A stretch of DNA of 64,000 nt from Clostridiaceae bacterium (GCA_902362865.1 CABIYE010000002.1:248001-312000); one strand, 5' to 3'; shown: positions 49,681 through 59,553, counted from the first letter of the stretch. Notes: generated from the letters alone by a model not told the origin. Program-made: numbers and translations.

Positions 49681-50961
49681 CTATCTTGCGCTCAGCTTGT
49701 TGAAACCTGTCTCATTTGTTGCACCTGTAAGTACCTGAAGTTCAACCTCAAGAGAGCCGTCCTCCCGAAGTGTCTCTTCACTTGCACCCGCAATCTTTGT
49801 TACATAATCCAATGTTCCAATTACTTTATCAAGCTTTGGCAGGATAATTACCTGGTTTGCATTACCGCCGGTTACAACTGCATCGGCAGCCGGATCAGCA
49901 TCTGCAAGAGACTGTGACTTACCGTCACGTCCTGCATACTCATCTGTAATAATAACCGTCTTAACTCCCTCAGCCTCAATCTTTTTACAGTTCATGATAA
50001 GGTCTGTATCCGGGTTTCCAAATCCTTCCTGAGATACAATAACACCATCCAAATCTAACATTTTACAAATCTTTGCTGTCCAATCAGAAGAACGCATTTT
50101 ATCTGCAAGATATACATTTTCATTGGTGATAATCTGACATACAAAATTAATCGTTTTTCCGTGCTGTTCAAACAAGTCATGCACAACCGGATTGTTCTGA
50201 TGTACATAAGTCGGGTTCTTATCACATGCAGATACACAGTTACCGGACACAATCGCACCGTCCATAACCTCTGTCGGGCTCATAATCGTAGGAACAATCT
50301 TCTTTGCATCCACGCCATATACGTATGTATCATGAAGAAGTCCCTGACTCTGAAGCATCTGGACATAGGCAACTCTCGGAAGCTCCGGATATTTTTCCAT
50401 ACCTTCTTTTATCGTACATGTCTCATAAACCTTTGTCTCATCCGGAGTAAGTTCACGTGCCAGTTCTCCAATATATGTGGCAACTCTGAATCCTGCGAAC
50501 CTTACAGCAGCTTCATAATCATGCTGTTTGATTCCATCGACGGGCTCACATACCATAACAAGATTCAATGTCTTAGAAAACGGAGTATAATCAGCTCCTG
50601 GACCCGTCATATCAATAATACCTTCCTGGAATCCAACGATTCTTCCTGCTGTTACAACTGCCATCCCCTTTAATGCATAGGTTTTTCCGCTTCCAACAGT
50701 ATCAACTTTGGCAATGACGCCTGGGAAGATTCCCCCTCTTCCTTCTACCTTTACACGTGGTTCAATTACATCCTTAACGGGTGTGATTCTTACAGACTCG
50801 CCCGGTTTTGCGATATCAAATGATGCGCTCTTAATCTTTTCATCTTCAAGAGCAACTGCCCTAACGGCCTCTTCGGATACATAAAGGATTCCGTCTTCAA
50901 TCTTAGACTCTGCTGCGAACTGAATATCCTTAATGTATATGTGTCCCATTTCTAACTTCAC
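49681..50961 (-). CDS. grdE: Glycine reductase component B precursor GrdE (pyruvoyl proprotein)
   Basis: A 426-residue proprotein from GTG 50961 (AGGAGG 9 nt upstream). It starts KLEMGHIYIKDIQFAAESKI. In the family it self-cleaves at Asn-Cys; the site here is VSGNCVSACDKNP with Cys242, matching the known cleavage position. The Cys becomes a pyruvoyl group at the N-terminus of the small beta subunit, which forms a Schiff base with glycine. Residues 70-140 hold GRGGIFPGVIAKVDTVGSGK. The gene follows grdX and precedes grdB. Confidence 0.96.
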   Translation of the reverse strand: MKLEMGHIYIKDIQFAAESKIEDGILYVSEEAVRAVALEDEKIKSASFDIAKPGESVRITPVKDVIEPRVKVEGRGGIFPGVIAKVDTVGSGKTYALKGMAVVTAGRIVGFQEGIIDMTGPGADYTPFSKTLNLVMVCEPVDGIKQHDYEAAVRFAGFRVATYIGELARELTPDETKVYETCTIKEGMEKYPELPRVAYVQMLQSQGLLHDTYVYGVDAKKIVPTIMSPTEVMDGAIVSGNCVSACDKNPTYVHQNNPVVHDLFEQHGKTINFVCQIITNENVYLADKMRSSDWTAKICKMLDLDGVIVSQEGFGNPDTDLIMNCKKIEAEGVKTVIITDEYAGRDGKSQSLADADPAADAVVTGGNANQVIILPKLDKVIGTLDYVTKIAGASEETLREDGSLEVELQVLTGATNETGFNKLSAR

Positions 50962-51030
50962 TGTAAATTCCCTCCTTTTAATATTGATATTATTGTTAAA
51001 GCTCTTCGCTATTACAACCCTCTTGGGTGA

Positions 51031-51414
51031 TTACAAAGTATCTGCCGACGCCATGGCACTTTCTAATAATGTCCAGTCAATCAATTGAAAATCCTGATAT
51101 ACCTCCGGTTTATATTTGTCTGCTTTCATCATAAACTTTCGGCACGCTTGTATCGCATTTTCAATTAACTTCAGAGAATCGGCATCCACATCCCTCCTTT
51201 GCCGGCTTATTAAAATGGATTTGTATGGCGTTTCATTGGGTTTGACACTGCCCGACAATGGATGTGTCAAAAGCACATGTCCTTCATGTATTCTGTCCCG
51301 GGTTTCCCGCAGAATCTCTTCATATGAAACGTCTTTATAAATAATCTCCCGGCTGTTCTCAAGATTCTTAACAACCAACGGATTATTCGTAACTATAACA
51401 TAGGGAGTTCTCAT
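51031..51414 (-). CDS. grdX: GrdX family protein
   Basis: A 127-residue protein; start placed at ATG 51414 with AGAGG 9 nt upstream. It reads RTPYVIVTNNPLVVKNLENS, then SYEEILRETRDRIHEGHVLL, THPLSGSVKPNETPYKSILI. This is the small GrdX protein that heads many grd operons; its function is unknown. It is the first gene after the glycine riboswitch and terminator. Confidence 0.85.
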   Translation of the reverse strand: MRTPYVIVTNNPLVVKNLENSREIIYKDVSYEEILRETRDRIHEGHVLLTHPLSGSVKPNETPYKSILISRQRRDVDADSLKLIENAIQACRKFMMKADKYKPEVYQDFQLIDWTLLESAMASADTL

Positions 51415-51458
51415 ATCAGTTTGCCTCTTTTCCAAAAACTCTTACCTAAATCTCAACT

Positions 51459-51500
51459 AAAAAAGGACGATGCAAACACGGATACGTGCCATCGTCCTTT
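51459..51500 (-). terminator. Riboswitch-controlled terminator before grdX
   Basis: AAAGGACGATG (51462-51472) and CATCGTCCTTT (51490-51500) pair over 11 bp with a small inner CACG/CGTG stem; six T follow on the minus strand. It lies between the glycine aptamer and grdX, 45 nt before the gene, so glycine binding likely prevents it from forming. Confidence 0.85.
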
Positions 51501-51570
51501 CTGTCTTTTGCCCTGATAGCTTCGTTTCCATAAACAAAAGCTTATTATCATTTCAACACAAGATTCAGAA

Positions 51571-51680
51571 TGCAGTCCTTTTTCCAGTCCTTTTGCCTGA
51601 AAGTTTCACCCAGATCATGTTCACCTCCATCATCCCGGCTTGCCTCTTCGGCGGCCGCCTAACGGCTCTCTCTTGAAAAA
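51571..51680 (-). promoter_or_regulatory. Glycine riboswitch (single aptamer)
   Basis: On the minus strand AAGAGAGAGCCG opens the P1 stem, GCCGAAGAGGCAAG gives the conserved core, and GAAACTTTCAGGCAAAAGG ACTG closes it (51587-51606). These are hallmark glycine aptamer words. Only one aptamer is evident rather than the usual tandem pair. It should turn on grd expression when glycine is abundant. Confidence 0.9.
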
Positions 51681-51740
51681 AATCATCCCGCTATTCACTT
51701 AATATATAGATATTATAAATATTTGTTATTGTTTTATTCT

Positions 51741-51769
51741 ATAGTAACTGATTGTTAGTTTTTTTGCAA
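51741..51769 (-). promoter_or_regulatory. Promoter of the grd operon
   Basis: TTGCAA (51764-51769), 17-nt spacer, TACTAT (51741-51746), about 65 nt upstream of the riboswitch. A second TATAAT at 51712-51717 has no good -35. Confidence 0.5.
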
Positions 51770-51836
51770 TAGTTTCAAAAGATTTTCCTGTTTTTTGTAA
51801 TATTGCACAAACCACGCTCTGCATTTTCATTAAAAA

Positions 51837-53207
51837 TTACTTTTTCTTTGGTTTAAAGTTTTTAAAATAATCCTCATGCACCTGTTTAATCACACCAGTC
51901 AGTGCAAACAATGCCAGAATATTCGGAATAACCATCAACGAATTAAATGTATCCTGCATGGTCCAAACAAGTTCAACTTCAGCAAGAGAACCAAGGAACA
52001 CACACACTGCCGCAAGAACAGCATACACTTTTACTGCCTTTGGTCCAAACAAATATTTGATATTCGCCTGTCCAAAGAAATACCATCCGAGGATTGTAGA
52101 AAATGCAAAGAACAGCATACATACTGCAATAAAAACATCTCCGCCTTTTCCATACAGCGTAGAGAAAGCATACTGGCTCAGCTCCGCGCCCGTCAATCCC
52201 GTCGGAATAGAATGAGTCGTGATAATTACAAAAGCTGTTAGGTTCAGGATAACAAACGTATCAATGAACACGCCAATCATAGCCACAAATCCTTGTTCTG
52301 CCGGATGATCTACCTTTGCAACCGCATGTGCATGGGGTGTGGAACCCATACCGGCTTCGTTAGAAAAAAGTCCACGTGCAACACCTTTCGTCAAAGCAAG
52401 CTTCACCGTTGCTCCGGCAGCGCCGCCAACAATAGAAGAAGGCGCAAAAGCTCCTACAATAATTGCATGGAAAGCATATGGAATTTCCTTAAAATTAAAA
52501 ATAATTACAATCAAAGCGCCTACGATATAAAGAGCTGCCATAACCGGAACAATCAGCTCCGTAATTTTAGCAATGCGTCCCATACCGCCCATAAATACAA
52601 ACAACGCTACAACAGCGATTATCAACCCCATAATCCACTGCGGAATTCCAAAAGCAGTATTCCATGCCGCTGCGATGGAATTGGACTGTACGGCATTTCC
52701 CATGAAGCCTAATGCCAAAACAATCAGCACTGCAAAAATCCCTGCCAAAACTTTACCTGCCGTTCCCTTAAACGCTGCGCGGATATAGTATACCGGACCG
52801 CCCGTTACAACTCCGTCAGAGCCAACCTGCTTATACTTCTGCGCCATGAGTGCTTCTGCATAGATAGTTGCCATTCCCAAAAAAGCAGCAATCCACATCC
52901 AAAAAATCGCTCCGGGTCCTCCAATAGCAATCGCCGTTGCCGCCCCGGCAATATTTCCCGTACCAACCTGGGCCGCAATCGCTGTCGCCAACGCCTGGAA
53001 GGAAGACATCCCATCCTTATCTGCCGAACCCTTTTTGTTAAAAAGTCCACCAAATGTCCTTCTCATTCCTTCGCCAAAACCTTTTACTTGGATAAAACCA
53101 AGTTTGACAGAAAACCAAATACCGCCGCCAAGAAGAGCAACAATAAGTATGTAGTTAGAAAGATAACTGCCAATCGTTGAAAATATGTCGTTTAATATTT
53201 TTTCCAC
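51837..53207 (-). CDS. Alanine/glycine:cation symporter (AGCS family)
   Basis: A 456-residue membrane protein. Start placed at GTG 53207 (VEKILNDIFSTIGSYLSNY) because AAAGGGGG precedes it; an ATG seven codons earlier has no site. Signature GTGNIAGAATAIAIGGPGAI and about ten membrane helices (ILIVALLGGGIWFSVKLGFI, LNLTAFVIITTHSIPTGLTG) are those of sodium:alanine/glycine symporters. Placed beside the glycine reductase operon, it probably imports glycine. It has its own promoter and no riboswitch was seen in its leader. Confidence 0.93.
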   Translation of the reverse strand: MEKILNDIFSTIGSYLSNYILIVALLGGGIWFSVKLGFIQVKGFGEGMRRTFGGLFNKKGSADKDGMSSFQALATAIAAQVGTGNIAGAATAIAIGGPGAIFWMWIAAFLGMATIYAEALMAQKYKQVGSDGVVTGGPVYYIRAAFKGTAGKVLAGIFAVLIVLALGFMGNAVQSNSIAAAWNTAFGIPQWIMGLIIAVVALFVFMGGMGRIAKITELIVPVMAALYIVGALIVIIFNFKEIPYAFHAIIVGAFAPSSIVGGAAGATVKLALTKGVARGLFSNEAGMGSTPHAHAVAKVDHPAEQGFVAMIGVFIDTFVILNLTAFVIITTHSIPTGLTGAELSQYAFSTLYGKGGDVFIAVCMLFFAFSTILGWYFFGQANIKYLFGPKAVKVYAVLAAVCVFLGSLAEVELVWTMQDTFNSLMVIPNILALFALTGVIKQVHEDYFKNFKPKKK

Positions 53208-53260
53208 AACATTACCCCCTTTTCTCATAGATTATATTAATATATTCATTTATTATATCT

Positions 53261-53289
53261 ATATTAACATTTTTGTAAATTTTATTCAA
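53261..53289 (-). promoter_or_regulatory. Promoter of the AGCS symporter gene
   Basis: TTGAAT (53284-53289), 17-nt spacer, TAATAT (53261-53266), 54 nt before the GTG start. Confidence 0.6.
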
Positions 53290-53362
53290 TATCTTGTATT
53301 AATTTAAAATTTTTTCGTATGTTTTTCACATATTTTGTGTAATTCAAAAAAAGCTACGTAAC

Positions 53363-53397
53363 AAAAAAACAGCAGAAACATAAGAGTTTCCGCTGTT
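53363..53397 (-). terminator. Terminator after purB
   Basis: AACAGC(A)GAAAC (53368-53379) and GTTTC(C)GCTGTT (53386-53397). In the minus-strand RNA the single odd pair is G-U, and seven T follow (A-run 53363-53369). It separates the purine operon from the symporter gene. Confidence 0.85.
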
Positions 53398-53450
53398 TTT
53401 TTCTTAGCACTTTTTTTTACATTTTTGGTTATTTTGCCATTTTCTGTCTT

Positions 53451-54884
53451 CTATACATTAATTTCTGCTTTCACACCCAGAATATCTTTATTAGCGTCAA
53501 GGAGCGGACGGATTACTTTTTTCAGGTAATCATCCACCTGGACGGAGGCGCGTCCAATATATTTCGAAGGATCCATCGTCTCTTTCAATTCCTCCAACGT
53601 AAGGTTAAATGCCGGATCAGCAGCAATCAGTTCCAGCAGATTGTTTTCCAGTCCCTTTTCTTTCACATTGCGTCCCGCTTCCATGGAAAGTTCACGGATC
53701 CGTTCATGAAGTTCCTGCCGGTCACCGCCTGCCTTCACGGCATCCATCATAATATTTTCAGTAGCCATGAACGGCAACTCAGACATCAGGTGTTTTTCAA
53801 TCACCTTCGGATATACTACCAGTCCATCCACCACATTCAGGCACAAATCCAGAATACCGTCAATCGCAAGAAATCCCTCCGGTATGCTTAACCTCTTATT
53901 TGCAGAGTCATCCAGTGTTCTCTCAAACCACTGCGTTGCCGATGTAATTGCCGGATTCAACGCATCAATCATCACATATCTGGACAAAGATGCAATACGT
54001 TCGCTTCGCATCGGATTCCTCTTATACGCCATAGCTGAAGAGCCAATCTGTGTCTTTTCAAAAGGTTCTTCCACTTCCTTCAAATGCTGAAGAAGACGGA
54101 TATCATTTGAAAACTTGTGGGCGCTTGCAGCAATTCCGGCAAGTACATTTAACACTCTCGTATCAACTTTTCTTGAATAGGTCTGCCCAGATACCGGATA
54201 ACAGCTTTCAAATCCCATTTTCTCAGCAATCATAGGATCTATCTTATCAATGGTTTCCTGATCCCCGTCAAAAAGTTCCAGAAAACTGGCCTGCGTTCCG
54301 GTAGTTCCCTTTGAGCCAAGAAGCTTTAAACTTCCAAGCACATAATCCAGATCTTCCAGATCCATTGAAAATTCCTGTAACCACAGAGTTGCCCTCTTTC
54401 CCACGCTCGTGGGCTGCGCCGGTTGGAAATGCGTGAAAGCAAGCGTCGGCTGTGCTTTATATTTCTCTGCAAAATCCGCCAGTTCAGCAATCACATTCAC
54501 CAATTTCGTTCTTACCAGCTTCAGAGCCTCAGACATAACAATAATATCCGTATTATCTCCCACATAACAGGATGTTGCTCCCAGATGAATGATTCCTTTC
54601 GCTTTCGGGCACTGCTGGCCATAAGCATATACATGGGACATAACATCATGACGGACAATCTTCTCCCGTTCCTTTGCAACATCGTAATTAATATCATCTG
54701 CGTGCGCTTTCAGCTCCTCAATCTGTTCATCTGTAATAGGGAGTCCCAGCTCTTTCTCCGTTTCCGCGAGAGCAATCCAGAGCCTTCTCCATGTCCTGAA
54801 TTTCTTATCAGGCGAGAAGATATACTGCATCTCCTTACTTGCATAACGCTCCGACAACGGGCTTTGATATCTGTCGCTGCTCAT
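53451..54884 (-). CDS. purB: Adenylosuccinate lyase
   Basis: A 477-residue enzyme of the fumarase/aspartase superfamily. Marks are ATSCYVGDNTDIIVMSEALK, TLAFTHFQPAQPTSVGKRAT and the signature GSSAMAYKRNPMRSERIASL. It cleaves succinyl groups from SAICAR and adenylosuccinate in purine synthesis. Start ATG 54884 has GAGAGG. It is the last gene of purC-purF-purB and ends 54 nt before a terminator. The length is normal for the clostridial, eukaryote-like subgroup. Confidence 0.95.
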   Translation of the reverse strand: MSSDRYQSPLSERYASKEMQYIFSPDKKFRTWRRLWIALAETEKELGLPITDEQIEELKAHADDINYDVAKEREKIVRHDVMSHVYAYGQQCPKAKGIIHLGATSCYVGDNTDIIVMSEALKLVRTKLVNVIAELADFAEKYKAQPTLAFTHFQPAQPTSVGKRATLWLQEFSMDLEDLDYVLGSLKLLGSKGTTGTQASFLELFDGDQETIDKIDPMIAEKMGFESCYPVSGQTYSRKVDTRVLNVLAGIAASAHKFSNDIRLLQHLKEVEEPFEKTQIGSSAMAYKRNPMRSERIASLSRYVMIDALNPAITSATQWFERTLDDSANKRLSIPEGFLAIDGILDLCLNVVDGLVVYPKVIEKHLMSELPFMATENIMMDAVKAGGDRQELHERIRELSMEAGRNVKEKGLENNLLELIAADPAFNLTLEELKETMDPSKYIGRASVQVDDYLKKVIRPLLDANKDILGVKAEINV

Positions 54885-54914
54885 AATACTTACCTCTCTT
54901 TTCTCTTAATTATT

Positions 54915-56342
54915 CTAATCAAATGCATGGGAAATATCTTTTCCCGGCACTTCCATAGGATAATTGCCGGTGAAACATGCATCACAATACCCTAAATCTC
55001 CAACCATCTCTTTTAGCTTTTCAATCTCCATATACCCCAGTGAATCCGCGCCGATCATCTCTCTGATTTCCTCTGTAGTATGGGAATGGGCAATCAACTG
55101 CTCATTGGAAGGTACATCCGTTCCAAAATAGCAGGGATAGAGAAACGGCGGTGAACTAATCCGCACATGAACCTCTGTCGCCCCCGCACTTTTCAACATA
55201 CGGATGATATTGGCACAAGTTGTCCCGCGTACAATGGAATCATCCACCATAACAATACGTTTTCCCTTTACCACTTCTCCAATAACATTCAATTTAATTT
55301 TAACGCTGGATTCTCTTTCACTCTGTTTCGGTTTTATAAATGTCCTTCCCACATAACTGTTCTTATGAAAAGCCATTCCATATGGGATTCCCGATTCTTC
55401 CGAATACCCCTTAGCCGCAACCAAACCGGAATCCGGCACACCCACGACCAAATCTGCCTCTACGGGATACGATTTTGCTAGGGCTTTTCCCGCAATAATT
55501 CGTGAATGATAGACATTTACCTCATCAATCACACTGTCCATTCTTGCAAAGTAGATATACTCAAAAATGCATCTTGCCTGCTTCTCCGGCGAAATCGTCA
55601 TACTCATATCTGAGCTTACTCCATGCTTTGTAAAGGATACAATCTCACCCGGTTTCACATCACGGACAAATTCTCCTCCAACCGCCGCAATCGCACAGCT
55701 CTCAGATGCAAGGAACCAGGTATTATCACGTTTTCCTATACATAATGGTTTCAATCCAAACGGGTCTCTTGCTCCGATCATCTTTCTCGGCGAACTCACT
55801 ACCAGTGCGTAAGCTCCTTTGATTTTCTTCATGGCATTCTTAACGGCATCCTCTGCTTTTCTTGTCTTCAGCCGTTCCCGGGCAATATGGTACGCAATCA
55901 CTTCTGAATCAATGGTAGTCTGGAAGATTGCTCCAGTATACTCAAGCTCATGCCGAAGTTCTACTGCATTCGTCAGATTTCCATTGTGGGCAATCGCCAG
56001 CGTCCCTTTCACGTAGTTGATAACCAGCGGCATTGCATTCTCTGCCTTTGATGCTCCCGCTGTAGAATAGCGCACATGCCCTACCCCAAGGTTACCTTTC
56101 AGAGACTCCAGCGACTCCGCGTCGAACACTTCATTCACCAGTCCCACTCCTTTTTTCGAGTGAACTTTCCGTTCTCCATACGTATCGGTCACTGCAATGC
56201 CACAGCTTTCCTGACCTCTGTGCTGTAATGCAAAAAGCCCATAGTATACGGTGGAGGCAACGTCGCCTCCATCCATATTATAGGCTCCAAATACACCACA
56301 TTCCTCTCCCAAACCTGTCGTTACCTTCTCAAATTTGTTCAT
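54915..56342 (-). CDS. purF: Amidophosphoribosyltransferase
   Basis: A 475-residue enzyme that makes phosphoribosylamine from PRPP and glutamine, the first step of purine synthesis. The propeptide ends before the catalytic Cys in GLGEECGVFGAYN (Cys15), then LFALQHRGQESCGIAV. The PRPP loop is VMVDDSIVRGTTCANIIRML. Four cysteines placed as in the Bacillus enzyme (QARCIF, LYPCYFG, YCDACF) should bind a 4Fe-4S cluster. It starts 42 nt after purC. Confidence 0.95.
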   Translation of the reverse strand: MNKFEKVTTGLGEECGVFGAYNMDGGDVASTVYYGLFALQHRGQESCGIAVTDTYGERKVHSKKGVGLVNEVFDAESLESLKGNLGVGHVRYSTAGASKAENAMPLVINYVKGTLAIAHNGNLTNAVELRHELEYTGAIFQTTIDSEVIAYHIARERLKTRKAEDAVKNAMKKIKGAYALVVSSPRKMIGARDPFGLKPLCIGKRDNTWFLASESCAIAAVGGEFVRDVKPGEIVSFTKHGVSSDMSMTISPEKQARCIFEYIYFARMDSVIDEVNVYHSRIIAGKALAKSYPVEADLVVGVPDSGLVAAKGYSEESGIPYGMAFHKNSYVGRTFIKPKQSERESSVKIKLNVIGEVVKGKRIVMVDDSIVRGTTCANIIRMLKSAGATEVHVRISSPPFLYPCYFGTDVPSNEQLIAHSHTTEEIREMIGADSLGYMEIEKLKEMVGDLGYCDACFTGNYPMEVPGKDISHAFD

Positions 56343-56384
56343 GAATGTTTATGCTCCTTACTTTATGCTGACTGTTTTTTTCGT

Positions 56385-57092
56385 CTATTTAATGCCAATT
56401 CTTCTGAACACTTCCTGATAAGCTCCCTCTACATTTCCCATATCTCTGCGGAAACGATCCTTATCGAGCTTCTCATGTGTTTCAATATCCCACAGACGGC
56501 AAGTATCCGGTGAAATCTCATCTGCAAGGATGACTTCTCCGTGATATCTTCCAAATTCAATCTTAAAGTCAATCAACTCAATACCTGCTTCCTTAAAGAA
56601 CTTCTTCAAGACCTCATTCACCTTAAAAGTATACTCTGTAATCTTATTAATTTCCTCTCTTGTAGAAGCTCCAATGGCAATTGCCATGTAATCATTGATA
56701 AGCGGATCGCCAAGGTCATCATCTTTATAACTAAACTCAAGTGTTGGTGCAATTAAGCTTGTTCCCTCTTCAATCCCAAGTCTCTTAGAAAAGCTTCCAG
56801 CAGCCACATTACGTACAATCACTTCCAGCGGAACGATATCAACTTTCTTTACCGCTGTCTCTCTGTCACTCAGTTCTTCAACAAAATGTGTCGGGACTCC
56901 CTCCTTTTCAAGGATTTGGAAAATGTAGTTCGTCATACGATTATTGATAACGCCTTTTCCTACAATCGTCCCTTTTTTCTCGCCATTAAATGCAGTTGCA
57001 TCATCTTTGTAATCCACAATTACAATATCCGGATCTTCTGTTTTAAAAACTTTTTTTGCTTTTCCTTCATACATCTGCTCTAATTTTTGCAT
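56385..57092 (-). CDS. purC: SAICAR synthetase
   Basis: A 235-residue enzyme from ATG 57092 (AGGTG upstream). It starts [20 protein letters not shown] and has signature [20 protein letters not shown] and the later [30 protein letters not shown]. It joins aspartate to CAIR. It is the first gene of a three-gene purine operon. An inverted repeat lies between its promoter and start. Confidence 0.95.
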   Translation of the reverse strand: MQKLEQMYEGKAKKVFKTEDPDIVIVDYKDDATAFNGEKKGTIVGKGVINNRMTNYIFQILEKEGVPTHFVEELSDRETAVKKVDIVPLEVIVRNVAAGSFSKRLGIEEGTSLIAPTLEFSYKDDDLGDPLINDYMAIAIGASTREEINKITEYTFKVNEVLKKFFKEAGIELIDFKIEFGRYHGEVILADEISPDTCRLWDIETHEKLDKDRFRRDMGNVEGAYQEVFRRIGIK

Positions 57093-57132
57093 AATCGGCA
57101 CCTATCCTTTTCTTTGTTTTCTCTAAATGATA

Positions 57133-57153
57133 AAATGTCAAAATGTGACATTT
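57133..57153. promoter_or_regulatory. Inverted repeat, candidate operator before purC
   Basis: AAATGTCA (57133-57140), AAATG, TGACATTT (57146-57153): perfect 8-bp arms just downstream of the purC -10. It lacks a T-run, so it is a candidate protein-binding site. It does not resemble the known Bacillus PurBox. Confidence 0.5.
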
Positions 57154-57162
57154 CACACAACA

Positions 57163-57191
57163 AGTATAATACAAGAGTATTATAAAAGCAA
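57163..57191 (-). promoter_or_regulatory. Promoter of purC-purF-purB
   Basis: TTGCTT (57186-57191), 17-nt spacer, TATACT (57163-57168). It lies within the gap after the ABC ATPase gene stop. Confidence 0.5.
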
Positions 57192-57194
57192 TAT

Positions 57195-57881
57195 TTAGTC
57201 TTGTCCAAATTTGCCAAGGAATTCCTTCATTCTTTCGTTAGAAGAGCCAAACACCTCCTCCGGAGTTCCATATTCTGCAATCACTCCCTTGTCCATAAAT
57301 ATAATGTGATCTGAAACATTTCTGGCAAAATTCATCTCGTGCGTTACGATAACCATCGTCATATGCTCAGACGCAAGAGCTTTAATTACCTTCAGTATCT
57401 CTCCTGTAAGCTCCGGATCCAGCGCGGACGTGGGCTCGTCAAAGAACAGGATATCCGGTCTCATGGCAAGTGCCCTTGCAATAGACACTCTCTGCTGCTG
57501 TCCTCCCGAAAGCTGATGCGGATAAGCATTTTCCTTATCTTCCAGTCCCATCTTCTTTAACAGTTCTCTTGCTTCTTTATATACCTCTTCTTTATTCCTC
57601 TTCTGTACCTTTATAGGGGCGTCCGTAATATTCTTCATCACAGAAAAGTGCGGGAAGAGATTAAAATTCTGAAACACTAACCCAAATGTCCCTTCATAGT
57701 GGATTTCTCCCGAATCCTGCGTCTCCAGATTCGTCGCGCAGCGAAGAAGAGTGGATTTGCCGGAACCGGAGGGACCGATAATCCCAAGAACTTCCCCTTC
57801 GTCTACTTTCAGAGAAATATCTTTCAGTACTTCTATACCGTCAAAACTTTTTTTGATATGCTTCATTTCCAGCAAACTCAT
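57195..57881 (-). CDS. Amino acid ABC transporter, ATP-binding protein
   Basis: A 228-residue ATPase of the polar amino acid uptake family (GlnQ/HisP type). Walker A is GPSGSGKST, the signature is [15 protein letters not shown] and Walker B is [14 protein letters not shown], followed by [20 protein letters not shown]. It powers uptake with the permease and binding protein encoded upstream. It is slightly short in the region after Walker A ([20 protein letters not shown]), which has no obvious extra loop. Start has GAGGAGG. Confidence 0.95.
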   Translation of the reverse strand: MSLLEMKHIKKSFDGIEVLKDISLKVDEGEVLGIIGPSGSGKSTLLRCATNLETQDSGEIHYEGTFGLVFQNFNLFPHFSVMKNITDAPIKVQKRNKEEVYKEARELLKKMGLEDKENAYPHQLSGGQQQRVSIARALAMRPDILFFDEPTSALDPELTGEILKVIKALASEHMTMVIVTHEMNFARNVSDHIIFMDKGVIAEYGTPEEVFGSSNERMKEFLGKFGQD

Positions 57882-57894
57882 GGCAGTTCCTCCT

Positions 57895-58545
57895 CTATTT
57901 ATAATAATTCATCTTCTTTTCCACCTTTTCCATCAGAAATGCTACTATAAAGTTAAATATGTAATAGAAAATTCCCGCAAAAACATAGGGAATCATATTT
58001 GCCTGTGAAGATGCCAGTGCCTTTGATACCGTAAACATTTCCAGAATACCGATGGTAAATGCCAAAGAAGTATCTTTTACCAGTGTAATCATTTCATTCG
58101 TAACAGACGGCAGAATACGCTTCATGACCTGTGGCAGAATAATACGCAAAAAGGTCTGGACCTTATTGTATCCCAGAATCTGTGCCGCCTCATACTGTCC
58201 GGGATCCATAGATTCAATGCCGCCTCTGTAAATTTCTGCAAAATACGCTGCATAATTCAGTATAAAACCAATAGCTACCGCACTATTTTTCCAACTCGAA
58301 GTTATCTGAATCCCGAAAATGTAAAAAGGTCCAAAATAAATTACCATAAGCTGCAGCATCAGAGGAGTGCCTCTCATAATTGAAATATAAACCTTTACAA
58401 TAGACTGAATAAGCTTATTTTTAGACATCCTTCCGAAGGATACTAAAAGCCCCAAAGGTAAAGAGAATACCAGTGTTACCGCAAATAAAAACAAGGTCGT
58501 TACCATACCTTCGGATAATTTAGCCAACATAACCGAAATTGCCAT
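57895..58545 (-). CDS. Amino acid ABC transporter, permease
   Basis: A 216-residue membrane protein from ATG 58545 (AAAGGAG upstream). It has five membrane helices and the binding-protein-dependent permease loop [20 protein letters not shown] followed by [17 protein letters not shown] conserved [15 protein letters not shown] segment marks the HisMQ family. It forms the pore for a polar amino acid. Confidence 0.93.
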   Translation of the reverse strand: MAISVMLAKLSEGMVTTLFLFAVTLVFSLPLGLLVSFGRMSKNKLIQSIVKVYISIMRGTPLMLQLMVIYFGPFYIFGIQITSSWKNSAVAIGFILNYAAYFAEIYRGGIESMDPGQYEAAQILGYNKVQTFLRIILPQVMKRILPSVTNEMITLVKDTSLAFTIGILEMFTVSKALASSQANMIPYVFAGIFYYIFNFIVAFLMEKVEKKMNYYK

Positions 58546-58607
58546 TCTATTACTCCTTTGCACAGAAAACGGGCCATCATAAAGACAGCCCTTTCCTATC
58601 ATTTTTA

Positions 58608-59447
58608 TTATTTCCCTATTGTTGTAATATCTTCACCAAACCACTTTGTAGAAATCTCGGCGAGTGTTCCGTCTTTTGCCATCTCTTCTAATGCACTCTG
58701 TACCTGATCCCGCAGTGCTTCATTTCCCTTTGCAAATCCTACGCCATATTCTTCTGCCGCAATCTCATAGTCGAGAATCTTAAATGCTGCCGAACGCTTC
58801 TCAATCTGGTAGGAAGCCACTACAATGTCCATTGCCACCGCATCTACCGCGCCTGACTCTAAATCCATAAAACCAGTATTATAATCCGGTATTACCTGAA
58901 GATTTGCAAATGTAGATACCAGATCCTGATTGTCATCCAGTGCTGCCTGCGCAGAAGAATCTGTCTGTACATCCACTACTTTCCCGGCAAGATCGGCTTC
59001 TGTCTCAATACCTGAGTCTTCTCTTACAACAAATACCTGTTTATTATTCAGATATGCATCTGACCAGGTATAATCATCCTCACGTCCATTAATCGTAAAA
59101 CCGTTCCAGATACAGTCAATGCCGCCGGATGCAAGCTCAGCGTCTTTGGAATCCCATGCAATCGGCTTCGGCGTAAACTTCCATCCCATCCTATTGCAGA
59201 CCTCTTCTGCAAGTTCTAAGTCAAATCCGGTATATTCTCCATCATCGCCCACAAAACCCATAGGTGGGAAATCCTGATCAAAGCCAACGATAAACTCGTC
59301 GCCTTCTTCCTTCTGTACATACTCCGTTTTTGCTTCACTACTCTCATCTGCACTCTTATTCTCGGTTTCCTCTTTACTTCCACAACCTGCCGTTACTGCC
59401 GTAAGTGTAAGAACAGCTGCCAGTAATAATGCTAATCTCTTTTTCAT
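58608..59447 (-). CDS. Amino acid ABC transporter, substrate-binding lipoprotein
   Basis: A 279-residue lipoprotein from ATG 59447 (GGAAGGGA upstream). Signal peptide with lipobox LTAVTAGCGS (Cys19-20 region), then a low-complexity linker and a periplasmic-binding fold: FIVGFDQDFPPMGFVGDDGE, YTGFDLELAEEVCNRMGWKF and DYEIAAEEYGVGFAKGNEAL. It captures a polar amino acid such as cystine, glutamine or arginine; the substrate is not evident. It is the first gene of the transporter operon. Confidence 0.93.
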   Translation of the reverse strand: MKKRLALLLAAVLTLTAVTAGCGSKEETENKSADESSEAKTEYVQKEEGDEFIVGFDQDFPPMGFVGDDGEYTGFDLELAEEVCNRMGWKFTPKPIAWDSKDAELASGGIDCIWNGFTINGREDDYTWSDAYLNNKQVFVVREDSGIETEADLAGKVVDVQTDSSAQAALDDNQDLVSTFANLQVIPDYNTGFMDLESGAVDAVAMDIVVASYQIEKRSAAFKILDYEIAAEEYGVGFAKGNEALRDQVQSALEEMAKDGTLAEISTKWFGEDITTIGK

Positions 59448-59523
59448 GTGATAATCCCTTCCTCCCGCGCGGTGCTTCATTCTTTTATCAATTGATTACT
59501 CTACCACGCTAAACTGTTCTGTT

Positions 59524-59553
59524 ATATTATCACATTTAACTGCTACTTGTCAA
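59524..59553 (-). promoter_or_regulatory. Promoter of the ABC transporter operon
   Basis: A perfect TTGACA (59548-59553), 18-nt spacer and TAATAT (59524-59529). The -35 overlaps the end of the upstream TPR gene. Confidence 0.65.

Noticed and set aside
53229..53362. Second glycine riboswitch before the AGCS symporter
   Set aside because: The leader is A/T-rich and lacks the conserved aptamer words; only a promoter is visible.
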